Source of the DNA: Anaeromyces robustus
Lineage: Eukaryota > Neocallimastigomycota > Neocallimastigomycetes > Neocallimastigales > Neocallimastigaceae
Direction of reading: 5' to 3'
Assembly (NCBI GenBank): GCA_002104895.1
Contig: MCFG01000029.1
Span: forward strand, 116,001-180,000
Length of the DNA: 64,000 nt
A program made the position numbers and the translations under genes. The first letter of the stretch is position 1. Each line of letters starts with the position of its first letter. Shown here one piece after another: positions 35,400-45,400 of the stretch. The notes under the pieces are model-generated. The model did no database searches. It had not been told where the DNA came from and saw only the letters and a program-made list of their open reading frames with translations.

Positions 35400-35660
35400 A
35401 AGAAATGATGAAGAACTTGATACATCATGAGCTGTATTTAGATGAGATGTTTAATCATTATATTGAATTTCATCTGGAGCAAAAATATCAATATAATCAC
35501 AATAATTATAATAGTAGACTTTTGTGTAAGAAAAGTCATATCATCAAACTACTACTGTAGCACCAATAATAATAAGAGTTTCATATTTGGAAAAATCATT
35601 AAAAATCAATTCTTTATGAACATTTAGTTAAGTATTATTTGGTGATTATTATACGAAAGA
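35400..35660 (-). pseudogene. Degenerate subtilase (S8) fragment
   Basis: Read on the minus strand, the segment gives YETLIIIGATVVV, two stops, then YDFSYTKVYYYNYCDYIDIF and APDEI, followed by NTAHDVSSSS. This follows the S8 pattern found before the catalytic Ser: VGAT, then FSNYG..VDIFAPG, then GTS.SSP. It parallels VICVGGIAS, SNYGPSVNIYAPY and GTSYSSP of the intact subtilase at the window start. Several stops and a degraded GTS motif make it non-functional. The assignment rests on motif order only. Confidence 0.5.
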
Positions 35661-35753
35661 GAATATGACCTATATTAATGAAATATTTTCTATTTTATTT
35701 TAACATTATTTCTAAATATATATGTTGTCGTAATCTATTAATGGATAATATAT

Positions 35754-35758
<5 letters not shown>

Positions 35759-35812
<54 letters not shown>

Positions 35813-35854
35813 TATAATAAATAAATAAATATATAAATAAATAAATAAATCAAA

Positions 35855-35935
<81 letters not shown>

Positions 35936-35945
35936 TTCATTTATA
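35759..35945. repeat. Symmetric AAT/AAAT...ATT/TTTA palindrome
   Basis: An AAT array, then AAAT units, then an ATT array, then TTTA units: the right half mirrors the left half, giving a potential hairpin of nearly 190 bases. Confidence 0.85.
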
Positions 35946-36434
35946 TTTTTTAATCTATTAGATTTTTTTAATATATAAATAATTGTATATTGTTTTTAAA
36001 AAAATGTATATTTTATTAAAATATTTTTTTCTTTCTTTTTTTTTTTTTCTTTGAAAACAAAAAAACAAACTATAAATAACAAAAATAATAAAATAATAAT
36101 AAATATATAATAAACAAAAATTGAAAAAACAAAATATATGTAAAAAAAAAGTTAAAGTAACAAAAAATAATTAACTTGAAATACAATAAAAATAAAGAGA
36201 ATAACCTTTATATGTATTATTAATAAAATAAAAATATAATAATAAAACAAAAAAATAAAAAAAAAAATAATATATAAAATTATATATAAATATATATATA
36301 TATAATATATATATATAAAATAATATAATATTTTTAACAGTTATTTTTTAGTTATATTATTATCCTATTTTCATTTATTTCTTTTTTCTTCCTCTAAATT
36401 TTAAATAGTATAAAGTTAATAAAAATTTGTAAAA

Positions 36435-37167
36435 ATGTCTCAATTTAGCTTAGTAATTATTATCATATTATTATTTATTGGCATTACTGGTTACTTCAAA
36501 AGTAAAGCTAATAAAAGCAATAAAAGAAGAAAAAATGAAGGTAACAATAATAACAACAATAACAACAATAACAACAATAACAACAGTATCAAAAACAATG
36601 TCAGTGGAGGAAATAATAAAAAAAAGAAAATAACAAAAAAAGAAAAATCTATTGATATTAGTGATATTGATATTGTTATTGATAGTGACTGTGATGATAA
36701 TGATAATGATAATGATAATGATACAAATAATGATAATAATAATATACAAATCACCGGTAATACTTATGAAGAAGAATCTAATAAAGTAAAAGATTCTAAT
36801 AATCCTCATGCTGCTGTTGTATATTTTTTAGATAGTCATAATAGCCATTATTCTTCATCTTATTTACTAAGTCATAATGACTATCATGATACTTCATCTT
36901 ATTTACATACTCATAGTAATTATTATACCCATCATAATACTCCAACTTATTCAGATAGTCATAACAATTATTATCGCCATCATGATACTTGGTTATGGAG
37001 ATGATTATGGAGGTGATTATGGAGATCATGATGGAGGTGATTATGGAGGTCATGGTGGAGGTCATGGTGGAGGTGATTATGGAGGTTATGGTGGAGGTGA
37101 TTATGGAGGTCATGGTGGAGGTGGTGGTGGAGGTGATGGAGGAGGTGATGGTGGAGGCTGTGATTAA
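36435..37167 (+). CDS. Membrane-anchored low-complexity protein with Gly-rich tail, frame broken once
   Basis: The frame from 36435 runs to a stop at 37004 (189 residues): a hydrophobic signal anchor (about 5-20), a basic segment, an Asn run, a Lys-rich then Asp-rich stretch, and a His/Tyr/Ser-rich region of the type SHNDYHDTSSYLHTHSN. Just before that stop, at 36989-36990, one extra T seems present. Dropping one T leads without interruption into a Gly/Asp/Tyr/His-rich tail (DYGGDYGDHDGGDYGG type) ending in GGGCD at TAA 37165-37167. Gly-rich tails of this style are common in short anaerobic fungal surface proteins as far as I know. The clean change of frame points to a recent indel or an assembly error. 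Function unknown. Confidence 0.6.
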
Positions 37168-37350
37168 AGCCAGAACCACTTCTGTCACAGGTCCACTCGC
37201 CGGCCCCCCCGTTCCCTTCCCTACCTTGGACAATATCTTTCGGCTACGTGCCGCTCCACTCTTTCCCCTCGAACTGAGACGCCGAGCATTTCATTTCCTC
37301 TTCGATTCCGCAGTAAAACCATCGACGTCACCAAAGGGAAGAAACCAAAA
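37168..37350. other. GC-rich island of unknown origin
   Basis: About 180 bases with roughly half G+C, against roughly a fifth or less around it. It starts right after the TAA of the Gly-rich gene (AGCCAGAACCACTTCTGTCA) and fades at AAAGGGAAGAAACC. It includes CCGGCCCCCCCG and CTTTCGGCTACGTGCCGC. An unbroken plus-strand frame reads ARTTSVTGPLAGPPVPFPTL and onward to 37363, but no family was recognised. It is not recognisable as rRNA or tRNA. It could be an insertion of foreign (for example organellar or plant) DNA or an assembly chimera. Confidence 0.7.
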
Positions 37351-38328
37351 GAAATTTAATTAAGAAAATATTTTATGTTAAAATAAAATAAAGAATAATT
37401 ATTATATTACTTTTATTTAGTGATATTTTTTGGAATAATCCAATTATTTCAACTAAATATTTAAAGATAAGATAATACATGTAAAATAATTGAAATATTT
37501 TAGAATATATGAATATATTATAAAATATTCTATTTTTATATTTTGAATTTTAACTATTTAAATTTTAGTTAAAATTGTAAATTTTAAAAAAAAAAAGATA
37601 AAATAAAATAAAAAAATAATCATAAAATAAATAAAAAAATAAAAAAATAAAAAAAAAATAGATGTAAAAATAATAATAAATAAAATAAATAAATAATAAG
37701 ATCAAATAAAGTAAAAATAAAAAAGAATATATACATTTTGTGATTGAGTTTGAAAATGTTAATTAATTCAATACATTTTAAATCTATATTAATAATATTT
37801 AATATGTAAAATTATTCATAATTAGTATTACCTAAAGTAATTAATTATATTAAATATAAAGTTATTGATTTCTTTGGGTGATAATATATCAAAATCAAAT
37901 CATTATTATTATGTTTTTTTTATAATAATAAAATTTAAAATTTTTTATATTAATATTAATATTAATATTAATATTAATATAAATTTAATTTATTTTAATA
38001 TAATAGAAATACAATATATAATATCATATTAATTATAGTTTATTGATTAAAATTAAATTTAATTTCGTGCTTTTTTTTTTTTTTTTTTTTTTTTCCATAA
38101 TTATTTCTATTTTTCTATATAAAAAAGGAAAGTCAAATTATTTAATTTTACTTACATATTCATAAACTTACTTTATAAATCTTAATTTGTTTTAAATTTA
38201 CAAAGATTTTTATTATAATAAATAATAATACGAAAAAAAAAAAAAGAAGTTTTTCTTTTTTCTTTTATTATTTTTTCTTTCGTATTTTTCTCTTTTACTT
38301 TATTGTTATAACAATAATATTTAATTGT
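37351..38328. other. A/T-rich intergenic region
   Basis: No gene seen; includes a TTAATA array near 37950-37980 and a T run near 38070-38094. Confidence 0.7.
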
Positions 38329-38738
38329 TTAAATATCATCGATTTCGAAGTCGAAGTTACATTCTTCTTCTTCTTCACCAAGAATTTCACCTTCGTTAAT
38401 CTTAGTGTTTTCTGGAAGTTCACCATATTTCTTTAATGAAGAAGCTTCATCAGCAGTGTACTTAAGAATAACATCAGCCTTATCATCTTGGAAATCTCTT
38501 AATGAAAGTAAAACAAGATCACCTTGAACAATCCAAACCTTCTTTCTGAAGGCACCACGAATATGAGCTAAACGTTTAACATTATCACAACATTGAGCTT
38601 CAACCCAACCGTTACCGAGCATTTTAGTAACGATGGCATATTCTTGACCTTCTTCTTTGAAAACGAACTCTTAACAGATTCGTTTTCATTCTTTCCCTTC
38701 TTTCTGTTTTTTCCTCCCTTTCCCTTATTCTTTGGCAT
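38329..38738 (-). CDS. Translation initiation factor eIF1A, with a small frameshift
   Basis: The N-terminal part from ATG at 38736-38738 reads [20 protein letters not shown], the basic tail of eIF1A. The main part in another frame (Met at 38622) reads [20 protein letters not shown], then [19 protein letters not shown] and [13 protein letters not shown], the OB-fold of eIF1A, and ends in an acidic tail closing with EIDDI. eIF1A binds the 40S subunit and helps start-codon scanning in the cytosol. The frames fail to join at about 38666-38674: the family expects KRELVF, but the DNA reads AAGAGTTCGTTTTC. This fits loss of four bases from an AGAGAG run. With that allowed, length would be about 137 residues, near the usual 140-150. 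For an essential gene this hints at a sequence error, or at a spare dead copy. C/G-ending codons suggest high expression. Confidence 0.8.
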
Positions 38739-39339
38739 TTTATTATAATTAAATTAAAAATAAACTGAAAAAAGAATGGATATTAAAAAATAAATAAATA
38801 ATTCTATATATAATATTATTATTATAAATTACAAACGATTTAATTATATTTAATTCTGAAATTAATAATTTATTAAATATAATTAAATTCCAATTTTTTT
38901 AATTTTTTTGATTAAAATTTAAGCGTAAAGGTAAGGCAGGGAATTTAATTCCGATACATTCATGTGAAAATCACATGATAAGTCTATAAAAAAAAATACT
39001 TACATATTTTGAACTCAAACTTAAAATAATAATATTTTTAAAATGAAAAAATTTATATAAATTTTATTAGGTAGCACAAAATTACATATATTCTTATTCA
39101 TTTATAATATTTATTTATTTATTTATTTATTTATTTATTTGACCATTTTTTTTATCTTTCTATATATATATTTATTTATTTGACCATTTTTTTACTTTTA
39201 ATTTATTTTTTGTTTTTTATTTTATTTTATTTATTTATTTATTTAATACGATATAATATAATAGCAATATAAAATTTCAATATTATTGTTATTTTCACCA
39301 CTACGAGGAATATAATACAATATATTTTTTTTCTTGATT
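38739..39339. other. Upstream region of eIF1A and A/T spacer
   Basis: No gene seen. Contains TTTA arrays (39108-39150 and 39225-39246) and a small palindrome listed separately. Confidence 0.6.
38961..38977. promoter_or_regulatory. Short palindrome upstream of eIF1A
   Basis: CATGTGAAAATCACATG is a perfect 7-bp inverted pair with a 3-base centre, about 220 bases upstream of the eIF1A start in a slightly GC-richer patch (AAGGCAGGG, 38931-38940). A transcription-factor site is possible; this is inference from symmetry and place. Confidence 0.3.
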
Positions 39340-40300
39340 AAAGTAAAAACTTACCTTGGATTATTTAATCAATCAAATACATTAGTAACTGTATTTTCTG
39401 AAGCAGGAGAATATGCTGTTTCTCATCCAAGATTTTGTGAAAATGCTCTATAAGGTATTTGTAGATTAATTACGACACCATTCGAATCATTTGACAAATT
39501 ATTGACCCATGTCGAAAAAGGATCAAATTCAATATTTTGTGGATCATGTATATTTGCTGGTAATCATGAATTTGAAGGTAATATAATTATATCTATTAAT
39601 CCTGAATGTAAAATTTCATACCAAATTAGCTTATCCTTAGAATAGTTACCTGATTTTCCAGAAGGTTGAACCTTCCTTGAAGTCTATATCACCTTTATTA
39701 CCATTGACATATATTGTATGAGATTTCTTATTTTCTATTAAGAGGTGTCTTGTAAGCAATAAATTCATTATATAAAGTCAATTGACTTTATTAGCTTTAC
39801 TATATGAATAAGTTATTTTTTTTTCATCATCACTTATTATAGGATAAATACCTTTGTCTGTCTTATAATATATTGTATATTTATTATTATCTGAATCTTC
39901 TGATGTAAATTTGATGGTTTTGTCAAATGGATAGAAATCATTACCAATTTCTATTATAATATTTTTTTCTTTATCTTTGAAAGATTTCTTATAGCTTGAC
40001 GTGATTTAATCAATTAATTTAAATGGAATATCTTTTGTTCTATCATTATTATCATTTCCATTAAATGCCACAAAAAAAAAAAAAAAAAAAAAACAGCATT
40101 ACCAGAAAAGTCATTATCTATATCATTATTGTTACCCGAATCATTATCATATCAATTATACCACTAGTATTAGGATAATTGTTTTTAATACCATATTATT
40201 TATCATTTTCAACACTCTATCTACCCTGTCATTATCTTCTAAAATTATATTACAACCTTCATAACATTTATAATTTTAATAAGAGAAACATTGATTTTCT
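39340..40300 (-). pseudogene. Degenerate secreted-type protein gene, family not recognised
   Basis: On the minus strand the segment reads as patches of good protein separated by stops and frameshifts. From upstream to downstream: DKENQCFSY and KCYEGCNIILEDND; then IIIEIGNDFYPFDKTIKFTS and EDSDNNKYTIYYKTDKGIYP; then ENKKSHTIYVNGNKGDIDF; then GNYSKDKLIWYEILHSGLID; then NIHDPQNIEFDPFSTWVNNL and VVINLQIPYRAFSQNLG. Cys pairs near the start and beta-rich Thr/Asp/Tyr segments suggest an extracellular protein. At least five disruptions were counted by eye, plus a poly-A/T interruption near 40070-40095. No family name can be given. Confidence 0.6.
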
Positions 40301-40838
40301 TTATCAATATTAAAATAGGATGTAGGAATAACTTATATATTTATATTTTAGAATTAATATGTTATATCAATTATCAATATAATTAATGTTGTTTTATTAA
40401 TAATTATAAAAAATTATTATTATTATAATTATTTTATTTTTTTTATTTTTTATATTCTATTTCTTTTTTTCTTTTGCTTAAACTTTTTTTTTTTTTTCGT
40501 TTTTTTTTTTTTTTTGTTTATTTTTTAATTTTATTAATTAAAAAAATTTGTTGGTTTTTTAATTAAAATTTAAAAAGGTTAAATTATTTTTTTTTATTTA
40601 TAATTTTTTATAATAAACAAAATTAATAAATATTACTTGATCTATAATAATTTTTATTTATATAAAAATGGTTAATATATATATTTATGTTTATAATAAT
40701 AAAAATGATAGTGGTAATTATTTCATTTTTTTTTAATTTTTGCTTTTTAAATTAAAAAAAAAAAAAAAAAACTATTTTTTTAATTAATAAAAATTTTATT
40801 TCAAAAGGAAACTATTATATTTATGTAACTTTTTTTTA

Positions 40839-41905
40839 GACATCATACATGACTCATCAAATTAGTATATTATTGTCATACCAGTACTCATGTTGATGTT
40901 CTATACTCTCTGAGTAAATTAAAATTACTAATGATAAAGAATATGAAGAAATTAAACCAAAGGGGAGATATTCCATTATCCATTTGGAATGGTATTATTC
41001 CAATTGGTACTTTAATTTTTAGTGTTCTTATTGCCTTTTAATTAAGTGGTTATACAACCATTATTGATGATGAAGACCAGAAGGAACTTGTTGATTTAAT
41101 AAAAGGTTCACCATTTTCACCAGATGCTGTTTATGAAGCTTTATTTACTTCTGATGTTTCTATATTCTTTTGCTCTTTTTCCAATCTTCTTTACTTGCTT
41201 CTATTGTTGGTATAATTCTATCAGTAGCTAAAAAAATTTATGATATATAAAGAAGCTCTTGGTGAATAAATTAATGACATAGAAAAGAATCGTTACTACT
41301 TGTATTATTTTATTATTTGCTTGGTCTTTATAAGGTGTTATTAATGAGTTAATTGAAGCTGATTATTTAAGTAGAAATATTAAAAGATGTTATACCAAAA
41401 ATTCATTTTACCCACTTTAATTTTCTTTTTGATTGCTTTAATTTCATTTTCTTCTGGTACATCTTATGATACTATGGGTATTTTAATGGATTTTAACTAT
41501 TTTACTTGATTGGGCTATTCATCCAGATATGTCTTTCATTGTTATTTGTTCTAGTGCTGTATTAATTGGTGCTATTTTTAGTGATTATTGTTCACCAATT
41601 TCTGAGCATTTTATCTTCTTTAGATACGGGTTGTGAACATATTGAATATTTATTATTCATTTCATACTGGCGCTATTACTGTGATATTTGATTATTTCCT
41701 ATCTGGTTTTGGTATTCCATGATATGTTGGAATTCCAATATCTACAGCTGTTATATATAGGATTAATATTTTTAGGTGAAAAAACTGAATTTAATGAAAA
41801 TATAATTATAAGTAATGTAATAATGTAGAAAAACAGTCAAAGAAAGCAGTATATGAGATGACAATGATAACATTTCTATTGCAAATAAACCAACTGAAAT
41901 TTAAT
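40839..41905 (+). pseudogene. NhaC-type Na+/H+ antiporter pseudogene
   Basis: Plus-strand patches read SIWNGIIPIGTLIFSVLIAF, DDEDQKELVDLIKGSPFSPD, SSLLASIVGIILSVAKKIYD, PTLIFFLIALISFSSGTSYD then TMGILM, HPDMSFIVICSSAVLIGAIF then SDYCSPISE, and SSLDTGCEHIEY. The GTS.DTMGI, AIHPDMS, GAIFSD.CSPIS and D.GCEHI motifs in this order are those of the NhaC/MleN Na+/H+ antiporter family, integral membrane exchangers best known from bacteria. Many in-frame stops and single-base shifts break the frame, so no transporter can be made. The family's mainly bacterial distribution makes an origin by horizontal transfer plausible; that is inference. Confidence 0.8.
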
Positions 41906-41977
41906 TATAAATAAAAAGAAAAAATTATCAAAAATAAAAAAAAATTCAAAAGAAATAAATGAAAAAAGAGAAATTTC

Positions 41978-42008
<31 letters not shown>

Positions 42009-43302
42009 CAATTTTAATTAACTTTTTCTAAGTTAATTTAAAGTTAATAAAAAAAACAATAATAATAGAAATAATAATATAATAATATAATAATATAAAA
42101 ATATTTCTATTATATTATTCTAATTCTTTGATAATATTATTATTATAAAATATATGTAGGTAGATTCAAAAAGATAATTATTAATTTGTTGTATGATTTT
42201 TTATAACAATATTAATACATAAATTATATATTTAAAGTTAATAAAAAAAAACAATAATAATAGAAATAATAATATAATAATATAATAATATGATAATATA
42301 ATTCTTTGATAATATTATTATTATAAAATATATGTAGGTAGATTCAAAAAGATAATTATTAATTTGTTGTAAGATTTTTTTATAACAATATTAATACATA
42401 AATTATATATTTTTTAATGTTTTTCTTTTTTTTTTAGTTGTTTAATAATTATAAAATATTTAATGGATTATTCAGTATTCTATAATTAAATGTAATAAAT
42501 GTTAATAAAAATTAATAATATATAATTTCCATGTAATACATATTATAATAAAATATAAAAAAAAAAAAAAAAAAAAATAAAAAATTAAAAAACATAAATA
42601 TTAATATTAAAAACCATAAGAATAACAAAAATAACCCGGAAGTGGTTTTTCAACAATTTTGTAACAAAATATTCCAAGGATTTAAAATTTAATGAAAATA
42701 AAATAAATAATTAAAACATCGCCATCTCTGTCCAATAAAATAAATAATATATAAAATATTTTAAAAAATTTTATCATAAATTATTTTTAATCAAAAATAC
42801 CAAAAAATTACTTTATATCATTAAGGTTTTTGTAAATTACAATTAATTTTATTAAAAAAATTATAAATTTAAATTAATATAAAATATTTAATTTATAATA
42901 TCAAATCCTATTATACTTTAAAAAAAAAAATTATACCATTTTATGAATAAAAACCATTAAATATTTCATATGTTAAATAAAAAAAAATTGATTTGAATAG
43001 AATATGAATATATATTCATATGTAAAGAAATATAATAATTTCTATTTTTACTTCATTGTATATACTTATCTAATATATACAATATAATATTATTTATTTA
43101 ATGATTAATACCATAATACTACAATTGATTACTGATTACTTAATTACTATTCCAAGTTCTTGTATATAAAAATAAATAAATTAATAAATCAATAAATTAA
43201 TAAATTAATAAATTAATAAATCAATAAATCAAAAAATAAATAAACAAATAAATAAATAAATAAATTAATAGATAAATTAATTAATTAATTAATATATTAT
43301 AA

Positions 43303-43333
<31 letters not shown>

Positions 43334-43391
43334 ATACATAAATAAGTAAATAAATAAATAAATAAATAATTAATTAATTAATATATTATTA

Positions 43392-43422
<31 letters not shown>

Positions 43423-43569
43423 ATACAAATAAGAAATAAATAAATTTATATAGAATTAAATAAAATATAAAGAATAAATAAATACAAATAAGAAATAAAT
43501 AAATTTATATAGAATTAAATAAAATATAAAGAATAAATAAATAATTAGTATATAATTAATAAATGTTAT
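41906..43569. other. Repeat-rich intergenic region
   Basis: No gene seen. Holds a direct tandem duplication (42037-42413) and AAAT arrays (about 43180-43550), including a 55-base block with TTTATATAGAATTAAATAAA that occurs twice (near 43445 and 43500). Confidence 0.7.
42037..42413. repeat. Direct tandem repeat, about 190-bp unit, two copies
   Basis: Units about 42037-42230 and 42231-42413 share AAGTTAATAAAAAAAACAAT, TAATTCTTTGATAATATTAT, ATATGTAGGTAGATTC and AATTTGTTGTA. The second lacks about 15 bases in an A/T stretch. It lies just downstream of the antiporter pseudogene. Confidence 0.9.
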
Positions 43570-44017
43570 TATCTTTATACCGGGGATAAAGGTGTTGATA
43601 TTTATTTTATTAATCATTGTTTTGTAAATAATGATGATAATACTGATTTTAAATACTTATAATAGAGAACATATTATTAGTTGATGTGACCTTAGGTCCT
43701 TTTATGTCAAATATTTCATAATTTTCAATTTTAACAATATGAATAGTTGTACCGTCTCTGGAATGAATATTAATATTGAGTGTGGTAATAATATGAAATA
43801 TGTATTTACTTATCAATTGGGGAAATTACCACTACCACTACTCCCACCACTACTATTATTCCAAAAGCCTTTTATTATCATAACTACTACAACTCTAAAG
43901 CTAACAATTATTGCCATTATCTCCATTACCCCCAAAGAGACCACCACCACTATTACTACTACTTCAAATAAAGCTAAATATAATCCAATCGGTTTCTATA
44001 TATATGATATAAAATAA
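43570..44017 (+). pseudogene. Probable relic of a secreted protein with Thr-rich linker
   Basis: Patches in different frames read LYTGDKGVDIYFINHCFVNN (stop), then MNSCTVSGMNINIECGNNMK and YVFTYQLG, then by a frame change GEITTTTTPTTT. Cys-bearing beta-type sequence followed by a Thr/Pro linker is typical of modular secreted enzymes in these fungi. A 92-residue ORF from 43739 exists, but its second half reads the linker DNA in the wrong frame. Family not recognised. Confidence 0.4.
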
Positions 44018-44149
44018 ACAAAGTAAATAAAAAAAAAGAAAGTAAAAAAAGTAGATAAAACATACAAATATTTAAATAAATAAAAAAGAAAATAAATAAA
44101 TAAAAAATAAATATATATATATTATTATGTATCAGAATAAATTTTATGC

Positions 44150-44515
44150 TTTATCCTTATGTTTAGATGATTATTGGTATATTCATATATTTTTACATTT
44201 TGCTCTTCTACCTTACACCTCATACTCAAGAGGTCCTTTTCACGTTCATTTAAGAATGGGTCCAATAACAAGTCCCCCATATGAACAGTAGTTATCAAGG
44301 GAACTGCCCAAAATTATAACATGTACCTATATTATTATAGTTTATTCTATTTGAAAAGACTGAATAGTTATGTTTCATACTTAAACTACCTTGCCACAAT
44401 TTAACAACCCATTTAAGGGAAAACCGTTGTGTTTGGGGTAGAAGTGAAGTAGAACCAAAAAGCTTTATTTGTGTTAAAGACACGCCTTAACAACCAGAAT
44501 AAAAACTGGTCGATT
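44150..44515 (-). other. GC-elevated, coding-like relic
   Basis: Base composition is clearly less AT-rich than around it. The minus strand gives an ORF (44295-44483) starting SLTQIKLFGSTSLLPQTQRF and, further downstream in another frame, a hydrophilic helix-like stretch HMGDLLLDPFLNEREKDLLS followed by MRCKVEEQNVKIYEYTNN. It looks like the end of a decayed coiled-coil or other gene. No family recognised. Confidence 0.35.
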
Positions 44516-45036
44516 TTTATGAAATTTTTAATTTTTATATATCTATTATTTATTATTTATTATGCTAATAAATAAAAATACAGCTTATAACAATATAAAA
44601 AAAAATATAATAATTATTATAAATAAATTAAGTTTATATTAATAGAAATATAAAAATTATTCATAAATTTATGTAAAAAGTATTTACAAGTGTGCCACAT
44701 ATTAATTATTTTATATAATTATAATTATTACATATGACTTTTAATGTAATTAAGAATAAATTTATGTATTATAAAATAGAGTTTTAATTAATTTCCAAAA
44801 AGAGTTACTCTATAATATTTAATTATTTGTTTATAAAAAAATAATTAAATGTTTTATAAACAAATAATAAAACAATTTTATTTTTATTGTTTTATAATAA
44901 AAAATATTTAATTATTTATTATTGAATTTCAATATCGATGCTAATTGTTTATAAAAAAAAAAAAAAAAAAAACTTTTTTTTTTTATCATAACCTTTATAT
45001 TGATAAAATTATAGACTTTTTTTTATTCTTACTATA
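44516..45036. other. A/T-rich intergenic region with hairpins
   Basis: No gene seen. The region 44822-44920 holds two nested inverted repeats built on TTATTTGTTTATAAAA and AATAAAACAAT. Confidence 0.6.
44822..44868. repeat. 17-bp perfect inverted repeat
   Basis: ATTATTTGTTTATAAAA (44822-44838) and TTTTATAAACAAATAAT (44852-44868) flank a 13-base loop. Confidence 0.8.
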
Positions 45037-45042
45037 ATTTAA

Positions 45043-45085
<43 letters not shown>

Positions 45086-45131
45086 AAAATAAATAAATAA
45101 ATAAATAAATAAAAAATAAATAAATAAAAAA

Positions 45132-45198
<67 letters not shown>

Positions 45199-45199
45199 G

Positions 45200-45230
<31 letters not shown>

Positions 45231-45329
45231 AAAATAAATAAATAAATAAATAAATAAGTAAATAAATAAATAAATAAATAAAAAATAAATAAATAAATAA
45301 ATAAGTAAATAAATAAATAAATAAATAAG

Positions 45330-45361
<32 letters not shown>

Positions 45362-45400
45362 AAATAAATAATAAAATAAATAAATAAATAAATAGTTAAT
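45037..45400. repeat. Long AAAT tetranucleotide array
   Basis: About 360 bases of AAAT units with occasional AAAAAT and AAGT variants, the longest near-pure array in the window. Confidence 0.95.

Noticed and set aside
36471-37233. Minus-strand and other-frame ORFs rich in Ile, Ser, Leu or Val-Met
   Set aside because: Shadows of AAC, GAT and GGT repeats of the plus-strand low-complexity protein.
37168-37350. GC-rich island as rRNA or tRNA
   Set aside because: No recognisable rRNA core motif and no tRNA cloverleaf or TTCRANNCC-type loop.
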